DNA from: Tannerellaceae bacterium
GTDB taxonomy: Bacteria > Bacteroidota > Bacteroidia > Bacteroidales > Tannerellaceae
DNA length: 38,711 nt
Reading direction: 5' to 3'
Assembly: GCA_031264865.1 (NCBI GenBank)
Contig: JAISDJ010000051.1
Span: 1-38,711, forward strand
The translations under genes and the position numbers were made by a program. Positions 1-8,970 of this stretch are shown piece by piece. The notes beneath the pieces are model-generated. The model worked only from the letters and a program-made list of their open reading frames with translations. It did not search any database and was not told the DNA's origin. Within the stretch, counting starts at the first letter, position 1. Each line of letters starts with the position of its first letter.

Positions 1-118
1 TGTAAATAGCATGGATATTAAAACATTGATTGAAGGTGCTTTAACAAACAAAATCAATGACCGTGAAATGTTCATGAAGGGGATTGATTATTCGTATTAT
101 TATGAAGAGAACGAATAA
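1..118 (+). CDS. C-terminal fragment of unknown protein
   Basis: An open frame enters from the left edge (first full codon at base 2) and ends in TAA at 116-118, leaving 38 visible codons. The visible tail is acidic and aromatic, ending in IDYSYYYEENE. An in-frame ATG at 11 exists, but the frame is also open upstream of it, so this is more likely the end of a longer gene than a 35-residue protein. I do not recognise the family. Confidence 0.45.
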   Translation, partial: VNSMDIKTLIEGALTNKINDREMFMKGIDYSYYYEENE

Positions 119-206
119 ACATGGCGATAATTTAACCGATATTAATCGTTTTATTTGTACCATATTTGCAATACGGTTATATAAAACGTTGATATTCAAT
201 ACTGAT

Positions 207-214
207 TATTTTTG
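207..214 (+). promoter_or_regulatory. Possible -7 promoter box (TATTTTTG)
   Basis: TATTTTTG matches the Bacteroidetes -7 consensus TAnnTTTG. Transcription would start near 221, just before two consecutive hairpins (224-248 and 259-291). No good TTTG lies at the expected -33 distance, so this rests on the -7 box and its position only. Confidence 0.35.
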
Positions 215-220
215 AGGAAG

Positions 221-298
221 TGAAGTAATTTCGATTAGAAACGTTACTAATAATAGCGAATCCGAAGTAAACAATTGATTTACTTCGGATTTTCTTTT
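221..298 (+). ncRNA. Candidate small structured RNA or attenuated leader
   Basis: A -7-like box at 207-214 is followed by two adjacent hairpins. The first pairs 224-232 with 238-248 (AGTAATTTC against GAAA then TTACT, with a two-base bulge). The second is a perfect 13-bp stem with a T-rich tail. No protein is encoded here. It could be an independent RNA of about 78 nt, or an attenuator in the leader of the acetyltransferase gene that starts 46 bases later. I match it to no known RNA family. Confidence 0.3.
259..298 (+). terminator. Strong intrinsic terminator
   Basis: AATCCGAAGTAAA at 259-271 pairs perfectly with TTTACTTCGGATT at 279-291 around a 7-base loop. TTTCTTTT follows at 291-298. The T tract is on the plus strand only. 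It lies 140 bases after the end of the left-edge gene, an unusually long distance for that gene's own terminator. Confidence 0.85.
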
Positions 299-344
299 CA
301 AAAGATGCTGAGCCGTATATGATTTATTAACAAAATATTGCTTT

Positions 345-791
345 ATGATTAGATTATTAATTCCAAAAGAATATGATACTTGGATAGAAATAGCAAGAGA
401 AGTAGAACCTCCATTTGGACCAATGATAAATTCAAAGGAATTCCAGGATAGTATAAAAAATTGCATAAAACGCAATAGTGCATATGGAATTGATAATGAA
501 AATGGCAAAATAGTCGGGATTGTTGCTTTAGACAGGGGAAACAACGAAATTTTATGGCTAGCAGTCAAAAAGAAATATAGAGGTAATCACTATGGCGATA
601 AGTTAGTGAAACAAGCGATTGATGAGCTTGAAAATAATGGAGATATTTTCGTCCAAACATTTGCAAATGGAGTTCTTGAAGGTGAAAATGTTAGAATCTT
701 ATATACGAAACATGGATTTATTGATTTCAAAAATGCAGGGAAAAATCCAGCAGGTATTGAAACAGTAATTATGATAAAAAGAAAAAGGTAA
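345..791 (+). CDS. GNAT-family N-acetyltransferase
   Basis: A 148-residue protein with the layout of a single-domain Gcn5-related acetyltransferase, which transfers an acetyl group from acetyl-CoA to an amine. A beta-strand pair (GKIVGIVALDRG, about 54-65) is followed by the acetyl-CoA motif A: hydrophobic strand ILWLAV at 69-74, then the pyrophosphate loop RGNHYG at 79-84, matching R/Q-x-x-G-x-G/A. The C-terminal LYTKHGFIDFKNAG (119-132) is the usual motif-B strand and helix. The substrate cannot be told. The gene is visibly more AT-rich than those to its right and sits alone at the accessory-looking left edge, so recent transfer is possible. It ends three bases from the convergent transporter gene. 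Confidence 0.85.
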   Translation: MIRLLIPKEYDTWIEIAREVEPPFGPMINSKEFQDSIKNCIKRNSAYGIDNENGKIVGIVALDRGNNEILWLAVKKKYRGNHYGDKLVKQAIDELENNGDIFVQTFANGVLEGENVRILYTKHGFIDFKNAGKNPAGIETVIMIKRKR

Positions 792-794
792 ATA

Positions 795-2042
795 TCATTC
801 CTTTATCTTTAAGAAAGGGATTACCAGAAAGGCTGGTATGCAGCAAATCATTACCCATATAAAGAAATACTGATAACCTATCATTTCCTGTATCCAACCG
901 GAAGCCATACCTGGTAACATCATCCCTAGAGCCATGAAACCTGTACAAATGGCATAATGAGATGTTTTGTATTCACCTTTTGAGAAAAGCATTAGATACA
1001 TTGTGTAAGCGGTAAATCCAAATCCATAGCCAAATTGTTCAATCCCTACACAGGCATTGATTATGTATATATTCTCGGGTAAAATACAGGCCATATATAG
1101 ATAAGCAAGATTGGGTAACGACATGGCTAAAGCCATGGGCCAAAGACATTTCTTTAAACCATATTTAGAAATAGCTATGCCGCCGAGAATACCGCCAAGG
1201 AGCAAAGATATAACTCCCACAGTACCGTAAGCAAATCCCACCTGAGTCGTTTCCAGTTCCAAACCTCCTACTTCATGCTTATCTAAAAGAAAAGGAGACG
1301 CTAGTTTTAGTAATTGAGATTCTCCCAGGCGATACGTTAGCATAAATAGCAAAGCTATTACAATTCCTTTCTTTTGGAAGAAACTGACAAATGTTTTTCC
1401 AAATTCCGTCAGGATGGATTGAGGTTTAATTCCCGCACGTTGGATATCCGAAGCCGGACGAGGCAAGATAAATTTATGCCATAAAGCAAGTCCGATAAAT
1501 ATGCCGGCCAAAATAGAGAAGACAATACTCCACGAAAAAGGAATACGCCCAGTAGTTTTTTCAAGGAAACCTGCCAACATTACCAGTAAACCCTGTCCGG
1601 TGAGCATCGCGATTCTATAAAAAGTATTACGGATTCCAATAAAGAAAGCCTGGTCGTCTTCCGATAAACCTAACATATAGAAACCGTCGGCTGCAATATC
1701 ATGCGTGGCCGAGCTAAAAGCCATCAGCCAAAAGAATGCAAGTGTTGCCTGAAAAAAGAAATCCATCGGAATCGTAAAAGCAATGCCTGCCATGCCTCCT
1801 CCTATCAGGAGTTGCATACTATAAACCCACCATCGTTTTGTCTTTATCAAATCAACAAACGGGCTCCACAACGGTTTTATTACCCAAGGCAAGTAAAGCC
1901 AGCTGGTATAAAAAGCAATATCCGTATTAGAAATATCCAGTTTCTTATACATTATAACAGAAACCGTCATTACAGCAACATAAGGCAATCCTTCGGCGAA
2001 ATACAACGAAGGAATCCACGTCCAAGAATTAGGTTTTTTCAT
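795..2042 (-). CDS. AmpG-like MFS transporter
   Basis: A 415-residue polytopic membrane protein, with hydrophobicity consistent with 12 helices. It opens with an AmpG-type N-terminus (WIPSLYFAEGLPYVAV), then LPWVIKPLWSPFVDL, the cytoplasmic loop region typical of AmpG and related major-facilitator permeases. AmpG itself imports anhydromuropeptides for cell-wall recycling. Bacteroidetes homologues are usually annotated only as MFS transporters, so the substrate is inferred. It is the last gene of a minus-strand operon. Its start overlaps the end of the upstream amidase gene by 14 bases, suggesting translational coupling. The AmpG label is a family resemblance rather than a tested role. Confidence 0.8.
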   Translation of the reverse strand: MKKPNSWTWIPSLYFAEGLPYVAVMTVSVIMYKKLDISNTDIAFYTSWLYLPWVIKPLWSPFVDLIKTKRWWVYSMQLLIGGGMAGIAFTIPMDFFFQATLAFFWLMAFSSATHDIAADGFYMLGLSEDDQAFFIGIRNTFYRIAMLTGQGLLVMLAGFLEKTTGRIPFSWSIVFSILAGIFIGLALWHKFILPRPASDIQRAGIKPQSILTEFGKTFVSFFQKKGIVIALLFMLTYRLGESQLLKLASPFLLDKHEVGGLELETTQVGFAYGTVGVISLLLGGILGGIAISKYGLKKCLWPMALAMSLPNLAYLYMACILPENIYIINACVGIEQFGYGFGFTAYTMYLMLFSKGEYKTSHYAICTGFMALGMMLPGMASGWIQEMIGYQYFFIWVMICCIPAFLVIPFLKIKE

Positions 2043-2823
2043 AGCTTATCGTAAATGTATCAGCGTCTTCCCAAGCGGGGAATTTCGTCCGCAAATCGGT
2101 TAATTCTTCTTTTGATAAAACACATGTACGGATTATGTCTTCTCGTTTTCCGGCGTCGGCCAGTTTTTTTCCTTTAGGGCTATAGATCATGGAGTCGCCG
2201 CGGTAATTAAAGCCTTTTCCGTCGAGGCCTGTCCGGTTCACGCCGCATACGTATGCTATGTTTTCGAGCGCTCTTGCCGGAAGGAGCGAATGCCAGACTT
2301 CCTTACGAACTTCCGGCCAATTGGCTACGTAGATCAATAAATCGTAGTCATTATTTATATTTCGGCTCCATACGGGGAAACGGAGGTCGTAACATACTTG
2401 TAAACAGATATTCCAACCTTTGTAAGAAACGATTGTTTGTTTTGTGCCGGGAGTAAAATGTTTTTCTTCTTCACCCATTCGGAATAAATGTCGCTTATCG
2501 TAGTAATATTCTTTGTCCTCGGGGGTTATTAGAAAAGCTCTGTTATAATAGTTTTCATTTTCTTTTGCGATGAAACTTCCTACAATTGCCAATTTGTATT
2601 TTTTAGCCCAGTCTCTAATCGTTGAAATCGTTTTGCCATCCATTGTATCGGCCAATTTCTCTACGTTCATGGAAAAACCGGTAGTAAATGTTTCCGGTAA
2701 CACAGCGATATCCGTTTTTCCTTTTATCCGGCTAAGCAATTCTCCGTAATGTCTGAGGTTTTCATCTCTGTCTTCCCATATAATATGAGATTGAAACATA
2801 CTTATACGCAAGCTATCCGTCAT
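2029..2823 (-). CDS. Nitrilase-superfamily omega-amidase (YafV-like)
   Basis: A 264-residue carbon-nitrogen hydrolase. The Glu-Lys-Cys triad is visible: E44 in LPETFTTGFSM, K110 in DKRHLFRMGEEEKHF and C144 in VCYDLRFPVWSRN. The VCYDLRFP signature and length match YafV/Nit2-type omega-amidases, which hydrolyse alpha-ketoglutaramate or alpha-ketosuccinamate, a repair step after glutamine transamination. I chose the ATG at 2823 because it puts four residues before the first strand, as in YafV. An ATG at 2835 would add MLGI. It is third in the minus-strand operon, 31 bases after the acyltransferase gene, and overlaps the transporter gene by 14 bases. The specific substrate is inferred from the subfamily. 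Confidence 0.88.
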   Translation of the reverse strand: MTDSLRISMFQSHIIWEDRDENLRHYGELLSRIKGKTDIAVLPETFTTGFSMNVEKLADTMDGKTISTIRDWAKKYKLAIVGSFIAKENENYYNRAFLITPEDKEYYYDKRHLFRMGEEEKHFTPGTKQTIVSYKGWNICLQVCYDLRFPVWSRNINNDYDLLIYVANWPEVRKEVWHSLLPARALENIAYVCGVNRTGLDGKGFNYRGDSMIYSPKGKKLADAGKREDIIRTCVLSKEELTDLRTKFPAWEDADTFTISYEKT

Positions 2824-2854
2824 AATTCCAAGCATTTAAGGTCCATTATATTCT

Positions 2855-3400
2855 TTATGCTTCTACAAAATTAGCAGGATGACAGGCTGTTATTCCATTA
2901 TAACAGGAACGAATCGCATCGATATCGGCGTCAACATCTCCTGTTGGATAAAAAAGTTTTTTTATGCCCACTTCTTTTTTCTGGTAATCTATATAGGCAA
3001 GCATAATCGGCACGTTGGCTTTTTGTGCAATAAAGTAAAATCCTCTTTTCCATTCCGGAGTTTTCTTCCGGGTTCCTTCCGGCGTTATTGCCAGATGAAA
3101 AGTTTCTCGTCTGGCAAATTCTTCAGCCATTTGATCGGTTACGGATGTTTTTTTATTTCTATCAACCGGGATTCCTCCCATTGAGCCAAAAATCAGGTTA
3201 AAAGGGAAAACAAACCATTCTTTCTTTATTAGAAAACAGGCTATCCGTCCTATCGACGCGTAAAAAAGTTTCCCTATCACAAAATCCCAATTACTGGTAT
3301 GAGGCGCAACACAAATAACGCATTTCGGAACATTATCACCCAATGGCCCTAACTTCCAACCGGCTATGCGAAGGAGCCATTTACTAATAGATTTCATCAC
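2855..3400 (-). CDS. PlsC-like 1-acyl-glycerol-phosphate acyltransferase
   Basis: A 181-residue membrane-associated acyltransferase. It has the catalytic HX4D motif (HTSNWD, H34 to D39), the substrate-binding GGIPVDR block (75-81) and PEGTR (107-111), in the order expected for the PlsC superfamily. These enzymes acylate lysophosphatidate or related lipids at the inner membrane. It is shorter than classical PlsC (about 240 residues) and resembles the short 'acyltransferase' group common in Bacteroidetes, so the acceptor may not be lysophosphatidate. Its ATG overlaps the stop of the upstream small gene by 4 bases (3397-3400), so the two are probably coupled. Confidence 0.85.
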   Translation of the reverse strand: MMKSISKWLLRIAGWKLGPLGDNVPKCVICVAPHTSNWDFVIGKLFYASIGRIACFLIKKEWFVFPFNLIFGSMGGIPVDRNKKTSVTDQMAEEFARRETFHLAITPEGTRKKTPEWKRGFYFIAQKANVPIMLAYIDYQKKEVGIKKLFYPTGDVDADIDAIRSCYNGITACHPANFVEA

Positions 3401-3693
3401 GCCGGCAGCTCCTTTTGTAATGCTTCTATGCCTTGTACGATTGCTGTTGTTTTCGTTTCAAAATCTACCAGTAATTTTTTGTAATATTCTTTTACAAGCG
3501 TTTTATTATCTTTTCCGTCTGGTCTGTGAGCGCGGCAAATAAATTCGTCCTGCAATAAACAGATTTCGTCCAGCAATCGATCTGCTTTATCCTGATCTGT
3601 ATTTGTAATAAGCAATTTACAAACCAATACTTCGGCAAATAAATCACCTGCAATAGACGTTATACACTTTTTCAGAGTTCTTCTTTTAGCCAT
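3397..3693 (-). CDS. Small helical hypothetical protein
   Basis: A 98-residue soluble protein with no signal peptide. It is predicted almost entirely helical, with charged stretches such as DQDKADRLLDEICLLQDEFICRA and a C-terminal helix rich in K and E. It is first in the minus-strand operon and overlaps the acyltransferase gene by 4 bases. A good -7 box lies just upstream. It looks like a conserved Bacteroidales small protein of unknown function; the reading frame and operon position are secure, the role is not. Confidence 0.7.
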   Translation of the reverse strand: MAKRRTLKKCITSIAGDLFAEVLVCKLLITNTDQDKADRLLDEICLLQDEFICRAHRPDGKDNKTLVKEYYKKLLVDFETKTTAIVQGIEALQKELPA

Positions 3694-3710
3694 ATATTCA
3701 TTATTTCGTA

Positions 3711-3718
3711 CAAAGCTA
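3711..3718 (-). promoter_or_regulatory. -7 box for the 3693-to-795 operon
   Basis: On the minus strand this reads TAGCTTTG, a perfect TAnnTTTG, 17 bases before the ATG of the first operon gene. A clear TTTG at the -33 distance was not found. Confidence 0.5.
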
Positions 3719-3874
3719 CAAATTTTCTTCAGATAGGAGCCTATAAACCGTAATTTAATAATAATGTGGCGTTTTTTCGACGATTTTCTGAGGCTTGATA
3801 GTTGTTTTTTTATTAAATATATTTTTATTTAATGTAAAATCTTCCAATTATAAACGAAATCTTTGCAGTATTTC

Positions 3875-3882
3875 TATCTTTG
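3875..3882 (+). promoter_or_regulatory. -7 box for glycogen synthase
   Basis: TATCTTTG fits TAnnTTTG and lies 38 bases before the start codon. The same octamer, also followed by C, precedes the phosphorylase gene at 5608. The -33 element is weak. Confidence 0.5.
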
Positions 3883-3920
3883 CAAGCTTAAAAACCGAAT
3901 AAGTAACTTTAATCATTTGT

Positions 3921-5579
3921 ATGGAATATAAAAACGATAAGGCAGATTATATATTTGAAAGCAGTTGGGAAGTGTGTAATAAAGTGGGTGGAATATATAC
4001 CGTATTGTCTACCAAAGCACGTACATTAGAGAAGATTCATCCTGATAAAATAATATTTATCGGCCCCGACATTTGGAGAGGCATTAAAGCTCCTGATTTT
4101 GTAGAAGATACGAAATTATTCGCCGATTGGAAAAAACAGGCCAGGCAAAAGGATAATCTTTCCATTAAAGTAGGCCGTTGGGATATTCCCGGAAAACCGC
4201 CCGTTGTATTAGTTGATTTTAATCCCTTTTTTGATAAAAAAAACGAGCTCTATTATACTATGTGGGAACATTTCGGAGTAGATTCCTTACAAGCATATGG
4301 TGATTACGATGAATCTTGCATATTTGCTTATGCTGCAGGAAAAGTGATTGAGAGTTTCTATCATTTCTATCAACTGGAGGATAAAAAAGTGGTTGCCCTA
4401 TTCAACGAATGGATGTTGGGAATGGGAGCCTTGTATATCAAAAAAACGCTTCCTGCAATAGCCACTATCTTTTCTACGCATGCCACCTCCATAGGACGTT
4501 CTATTGCTGGCAACGACAAACCGTTATATTCACACCTCGAAAGTTACGATGGCGATGCTATGGCAAAAGAACTGAATATGCAAGCTAAACATTCACTGGA
4601 AAAACAGGCGGCGGCGCATGTAGATTATTTTACGACGGTAAGTGATATTACAGCCCTCGAATGTAAACAATTACTGGGAAAAGCGCCCGACAAGGTTACC
4701 CCGAATGGTTTTGAACCAGATTTCGTACCCGAAGGAGATAAGTATACAACTAAACGGGAAGAAGCCCGCAATACGCTCATCAATATGGCGGAAAAGCTGT
4801 TGGGAACTTCTATATCCCCGGATACTTTACTGATTTCTACCAGCGGACGGTATGAATATCGTAACAAAGGAATGGATGTCTTTATTGAGGCAATGGATAA
4901 GTTACGCAATTCCGGTGAACTGCAACGCGATGTTATCGCCTTCATCCTCACACCTGCCTGGATACGTAATGCACGCACCGACCTGAAAGCTGCCATTGAA
5001 AACGATATCCACACTACTTCTCCTATGCAAATGCCTTTTTGCACGCATTGGCTAAACCAAATGGAAAACGATAAGGTGTTGAATTACATTTCACAAAAAG
5101 GCTTTACCAATAATGTGTCGGAAAAAATGAAAATAATCTTTATTCCCTGTTATTTGGACGGTAAAGACGGGATACTAAATAAATCGTACTACGATTTACT
5201 GATAGGTATGGATCTAACGATTTATCCTTCGTATTATGAGCCATGGGGATATACGCCTCTTGAAAGTATTGCTTTTGGTATCCCTACGATTACAACGGAT
5301 TTAGCTGGTTTTGGTCTATGGGCGCGAAAAGAAGGAGCAGGCGATAGCATAACCCAAGGCGTACAGGTTATAAACAGAACTGATGATAATTATTTTGAAG
5401 TGGCCGATACGATCAGCCAAGCCATATTGACATTATGCAAAGAAAATAAAACCGGATTAAAAACCATTCGAAATTGCTGTTTCAAGCTTGCGTCACACGC
5501 TGAATGGAGCAAATTCATTTCTTTCTATCAAGAAGCATTTGATGCTGCACTAAAAAACACAGCAAAAAGAAACGGTTAA
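3921..5579 (+). CDS. Glycogen synthase, GT3 (eukaryote-type)
   Basis: A 552-residue glycosyltransferase that elongates alpha-1,4-glucan. The N-terminal ESSWEVCNKVGGIYTVLS (13-30) is the nucleotide-sugar binding signature of the fungal/animal glycogen synthase family GT3, rather than the KTGGL motif of bacterial GlgA (GT5). The C-terminal Rossmann half carries YPSYYEPWGYTPLES (435-449) followed by AFGIPTITTDLAG, the donor-binding E-x7-E region. GT3 enzymes usually use UDP-glucose, but the donor here is inferred. GT3 synthases are common in Bacteroidetes. The phosphorylase follows 83 bases downstream with its own -7 box, so synthesis and breakdown genes are adjacent and may be transcribed separately. 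Confidence 0.93.
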   Translation: MEYKNDKADYIFESSWEVCNKVGGIYTVLSTKARTLEKIHPDKIIFIGPDIWRGIKAPDFVEDTKLFADWKKQARQKDNLSIKVGRWDIPGKPPVVLVDFNPFFDKKNELYYTMWEHFGVDSLQAYGDYDESCIFAYAAGKVIESFYHFYQLEDKKVVALFNEWMLGMGALYIKKTLPAIATIFSTHATSIGRSIAGNDKPLYSHLESYDGDAMAKELNMQAKHSLEKQAAAHVDYFTTVSDITALECKQLLGKAPDKVTPNGFEPDFVPEGDKYTTKREEARNTLINMAEKLLGTSISPDTLLISTSGRYEYRNKGMDVFIEAMDKLRNSGELQRDVIAFILTPAWIRNARTDLKAAIENDIHTTSPMQMPFCTHWLNQMENDKVLNYISQKGFTNNVSEKMKIIFIPCYLDGKDGILNKSYYDLLIGMDLTIYPSYYEPWGYTPLESIAFGIPTITTDLAGFGLWARKEGAGDSITQGVQVINRTDDNYFEVADTISQAILTLCKENKTGLKTIRNCCFKLASHAEWSKFISFYQEAFDAALKNTAKRNG

Positions 5580-5607
5580 ATAATCCTCTGTTTTACAAAG
5601 ATAACTC

Positions 5608-5615
5608 TATCTTTG
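5608..5615 (+). promoter_or_regulatory. -7 box for alpha-glucan phosphorylase
   Basis: TATCTTTG in the 83-base gap after glycogen synthase matches TAnnTTTG and repeats the box used upstream of glycogen synthase. A TCTG lies 17 bases upstream as a poor -33 candidate. Confidence 0.45.
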
Positions 5616-5662
5616 CCTCTTTGCAAAAAAATAAATTTGAAAACCTATAAAATTTCGCAATA

Positions 5663-8233
5663 ATGAAAATTAAAGCAAACAATTCGAACAACCCGATTTG
5701 GAAAAAAGTTTACTCACATTCATCACTTCCTAAAGATTTAGCACCATTAGAAGAAATGGCTGTCAATCTATGGTGGGTTTGGAATCACGAAGGCGCCAAA
5801 TTGTTTGGAAAATTGGATGAAAAACTTTGGAAATCAACGGAAGGTAATCCTGTACTTTTGCTTCAGAGTTTATCTGTTAAGCGAATGGATGAAATCCTCG
5901 GAGATAAAGACCTGATGGCTGAAATAAATGATGCCTATACACTTTTCAGAAAATATATTGATGTAAAACCAGACAATACCAAACCGTCGGTAGCTTACTT
6001 CAGTATGGAATACGGACTTACCAATGTATTAAAGATTTATTCAGGAGGTTTGGGCGTACTGGCCGGCGACTATTTAAAAGAAGCAAGCGATAGCAATATA
6101 GATCTGACGGGGATAGGATTCCTCTACCGTTATGGCTATTTTACCCAGTCATTGGCAATGGACGGACAACAAATCGCCAATTATGAAGCACAGAACTTCG
6201 GATCATTACCCTTAACCCAAGTAATGAATTCGAGTGGTGGCCCCATGTTGCTTGAAGTTCCCTATCCCGGAAGAATCGTATATGCTCACATCTGGAAGGT
6301 AGGGGTAGGACGCATTTCTTTATACCTAATGGATACCGATATCCCCGAAAACAGCGAATGGGATCGCTCCATTACTCACCAACTATATGGAGGCGACTGG
6401 GAAAACCGCATGAAGCAAGAATACCTTTTAGGTATCGGCGGCATTTTGATGTTAAAAAAACTCGGAATAAAGAAGCAGGTATATCATTGTAACGAAGGAC
6501 ATGCCGCATTAATCAACGCACAACGTCTGGTAGATTATATACAAGAGGATGGGTTGTCGTTTAATGAAGCGCTTGAAGTTGTCCGCTCTTCTGCTTTATA
6601 TACTGTACATACGCCGGTTCCTGCCGGACACGACTATTTTGAAGAAAGTTTGTTTGGTCGTTATATGGGTGAGTTTCCTGCTAAGTTAGGTATTAGTTGG
6701 CAAGACTTTATTGATATGGGACGTGAAAATCCCGGTACGAATGAGCGATTCTCTATGAGTGTATTCGCACTGAATACCTGTCAGGAAGTCAATGGCGTAA
6801 GCTGGCTTCACGGAAAAGTATCGCAAAAGATGTTCGCCCCTGTTTGGAAAGGTTATTTCCCCGACGAACTGCATGTAAGCTCAGTTACGAACGGTGTACA
6901 TATGCCAACATGGGCTGCAACGGAATGGAAACGTTTCTATACAAGCCATTTCGATCCTAAATTTATGACAGACCAAGCTAATAAAACATATTGGGAAGCT
7001 ATTCAGCGTGTTCCCGATGAAGAAATTTGGAATATCCGCAAAGCACTCAAACAAAAACTCGTTGACTATATCAAAATACAATTCAGTGACAACTGGCTAA
7101 AAAACCAGGGAGATCCATCCAAAGTGGTATCTATCCTTGATAAAATCAATCCGAATGCGTTGTTGATTGGTTTTGGAAGACGTTTTGCTACTTACAAACG
7201 CGCCCATCTTTTATTTACTGATTTAGACCGTTTGTCTAAGATAATCAATAACGAAAAATATCCGATTCAATTCATTTTTACTGGAAAAGCGCACCCTGCT
7301 GACGGTGGCGGACAAGGTTTGATTAAACACATTGTTGAGATTTCCCGTCGTCCGGAGTTTCTTGGAAAGATTATTTTCCTCGAAAACTATGATATGCGTC
7401 TGGCTCGTCGTTTGATATCCGGCGTCGATGTATGGCTGAACACGCCGACACGCCCGTTGGAAGCATCCGGAACATCCGGTGAAAAGGCAGAAATGAATGG
7501 CGTACTCAATTTTTCCGTATTAGACGGTTGGTGGTACGAAGGCTATAAGGAAGGAGCAGGTTGGGCATTAACAGAAAAACGCACGTACGAGAACCAGCAA
7601 TATCAAGATCAGTTGGATGCAGCTACTATTTATCATATTCTGGAAAATAAAATCATTCCTCTTTACTACGCTAAAAACGGCAAGGGATATTCTCCTGAGT
7701 GGATACAATACATCAAAAACTCAATCTCGCAGATTGCCCCAGACTATACAATGAAGCGTATGTTAGACGATTATGTGAACCGTTTTTATAACAAATTAGC
7801 GAACCGTTCTTCTCATCTAAAAGAAAATCATTTTGCAAAAGCAAAAGAAATAGCAGCCTGGAAAGAAGAAGTGGTATCACATTGGGACAGTTTCCAAGTA
7901 GAATCATTTACAGTAGACGAAGATTTAAGAAAGACTTCTCCGGTTGTAGGAAAAGAATATACCTGTCGATTAGTTATCGACCGCAAAGAACTTCAGGGGA
8001 TATTAGGAGTCGACATGGTTGTAACCAAAGACAATCCCGAAACAAATACACTGGATTTATACGAGGTCTATCCATTTATCCTCAAAAAAGAAGAAGGTTC
8101 CAAACTCTATTTTGAGTTAAAGGTTTCAGCGCCTGAGGCCGGCTATCACAAAATTGGATTTCGTGTCTACCCTGTAAACAAAGAACTCCCGCATCGTATG
8201 GACTTTGCTTACGTACGATGGATTTCGATGTAA
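5663..8233 (+). CDS. glgP: Alpha-glucan phosphorylase (GT35, DUF3417 type)
   Basis: An 856-residue enzyme that releases glucose-1-phosphate from glycogen or maltodextrin. The N-terminal region (about 15-130) with [23 protein letters not shown] is the DUF3417 domain typical of the short alpha-glucan phosphorylase clade (TIGR02094-like). The core has [10 protein letters not shown] and [14 protein letters not shown], the usual N-terminal phosphorylase blocks, and [11 protein letters not shown]. The pyridoxal-phosphate lysine is K608 in [13 protein letters not shown]. About 100 C-terminal residues beyond the catalytic core form an extra beta-rich region. The partner is the upstream glycogen synthase. 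A terminator follows, shared with the convergent cytidine deaminase gene. Confidence 0.93.
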   Translation: MKIKANNSNNPIWKKVYSHSSLPKDLAPLEEMAVNLWWVWNHEGAKLFGKLDEKLWKSTEGNPVLLLQSLSVKRMDEILGDKDLMAEINDAYTLFRKYIDVKPDNTKPSVAYFSMEYGLTNVLKIYSGGLGVLAGDYLKEASDSNIDLTGIGFLYRYGYFTQSLAMDGQQIANYEAQNFGSLPLTQVMNSSGGPMLLEVPYPGRIVYAHIWKVGVGRISLYLMDTDIPENSEWDRSITHQLYGGDWENRMKQEYLLGIGGILMLKKLGIKKQVYHCNEGHAALINAQRLVDYIQEDGLSFNEALEVVRSSALYTVHTPVPAGHDYFEESLFGRYMGEFPAKLGISWQDFIDMGRENPGTNERFSMSVFALNTCQEVNGVSWLHGKVSQKMFAPVWKGYFPDELHVSSVTNGVHMPTWAATEWKRFYTSHFDPKFMTDQANKTYWEAIQRVPDEEIWNIRKALKQKLVDYIKIQFSDNWLKNQGDPSKVVSILDKINPNALLIGFGRRFATYKRAHLLFTDLDRLSKIINNEKYPIQFIFTGKAHPADGGGQGLIKHIVEISRRPEFLGKIIFLENYDMRLARRLISGVDVWLNTPTRPLEASGTSGEKAEMNGVLNFSVLDGWWYEGYKEGAGWALTEKRTYENQQYQDQLDAATIYHILENKIIPLYYAKNGKGYSPEWIQYIKNSISQIAPDYTMKRMLDDYVNRFYNKLANRSSHLKENHFAKAKEIAAWKEEVVSHWDSFQVESFTVDEDLRKTSPVVGKEYTCRLVIDRKELQGILGVDMVVTKDNPETNTLDLYEVYPFILKKEEGSKLYFELKVSAPEAGYHKIGFRVYPVNKELPHRMDFAYVRWISM

Positions 8234-8258
8234 TAATAAAGAGAATTAAAGTAACTCC

Positions 8259-8296
8259 AAAAGGATGTGTCGCCAATGATACATCCTTTTTTATTT
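8259..8296. terminator. Bidirectional intrinsic terminator
   Basis: AAAAGGATGT (8259-8268) pairs with ACATCCTTTT (8281-8290). Three further pairs (GTC with GAT, one a G-T wobble) leave a 6-base loop. A T run follows on the plus strand and the leading A run gives T residues on the minus strand. It lies between convergent glgP and cdd. Confidence 0.8.
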
Positions 8297-8767
8297 TAAG
8301 CTGCTTCCATCAAAACTGAGAGGAAGCAATGAGGAGGCGCTTTCGACTATATAAATTTGCTCTCTGCCGCATAGCAATACTTTTATAGGAGATTGATAGC
8401 GTTTTTCCACTTCCAGCAATACCTGCCTGCAAGCTCCGCAGGGTGTTATCATCTCAACTTGTTTCCCGTTCGTTACGGCTGCTATTGCAATGACCAGCAC
8501 TTTTGAATCCGGGTATTGAGCATTAGCGGAAAATAAGGTTACCCGTTCGGCGCATAAACCGGAAGGATAAGCGGCATTTTCCTGATTATTTCCTGCAATA
8601 ATCTTTCCATTCTCCAATAATACAGCCGCTCCTACATTAAAGCATGAATAAGGAGCATAAGCATTGGCTGTAGCATCAATGGCCGATTCGATTAACTCTT
8701 TATAAATTTCCGGCGCCTCCGATATAGAAAACACCTGTACTTTTGTTTCAATAGTCAATTCTTTCAT
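8291..8767 (-). CDS. cdd: Cytidine deaminase
   Basis: A 158-residue homotetramer-type cytidine deaminase of the pyrimidine salvage pathway (cytidine or deoxycytidine to uridine). The zinc site is complete: C72-A-E74 in GLCAERVTLF provides the first ligand and the catalytic glutamate, and PCGAC (109-113) gives the other two cysteines. NVGAAVLLENGKIIAGNNQENAAYP (44-68) is the substrate-binding block. A short N-terminal extension of about 20 residues precedes the domain. The gene is monocistronic, convergent with glgP and divergent from the S41-like peptidase gene. The start at 8767 is the only reasonable ATG. Confidence 0.93.
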   Translation of the reverse strand: MKELTIETKVQVFSISEAPEIYKELIESAIDATANAYAPYSCFNVGAAVLLENGKIIAGNNQENAAYPSGLCAERVTLFSANAQYPDSKVLVIAIAAVTNGKQVEMITPCGACRQVLLEVEKRYQSPIKVLLCGREQIYIVESASSLLPLSFDGSSLK

Positions 8768-8970
8768 AACACAATTACCGATTATAAGATACCAATGAGA
8801 TTTCGTCTATTAAATAGAAATTTTTTATAACTTCGTTGACTGTTAGCATGGGAAAATATTTTAATTAGTACTTTGTTAGTAAAAACGATAAAGATAACTA
8901 ACTATTTTCTCTTTTGCTATTTTTTAAATTTATTTCTTATATCAAACTCACGTTATTACAATAAAATACA

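Noticed and set aside
206..568. 120-codon frame opposite the acetyltransferase gene
   Set aside because: It overlaps the well-supported GNAT gene antisense and crosses the terminator hairpin; no recognisable domain.
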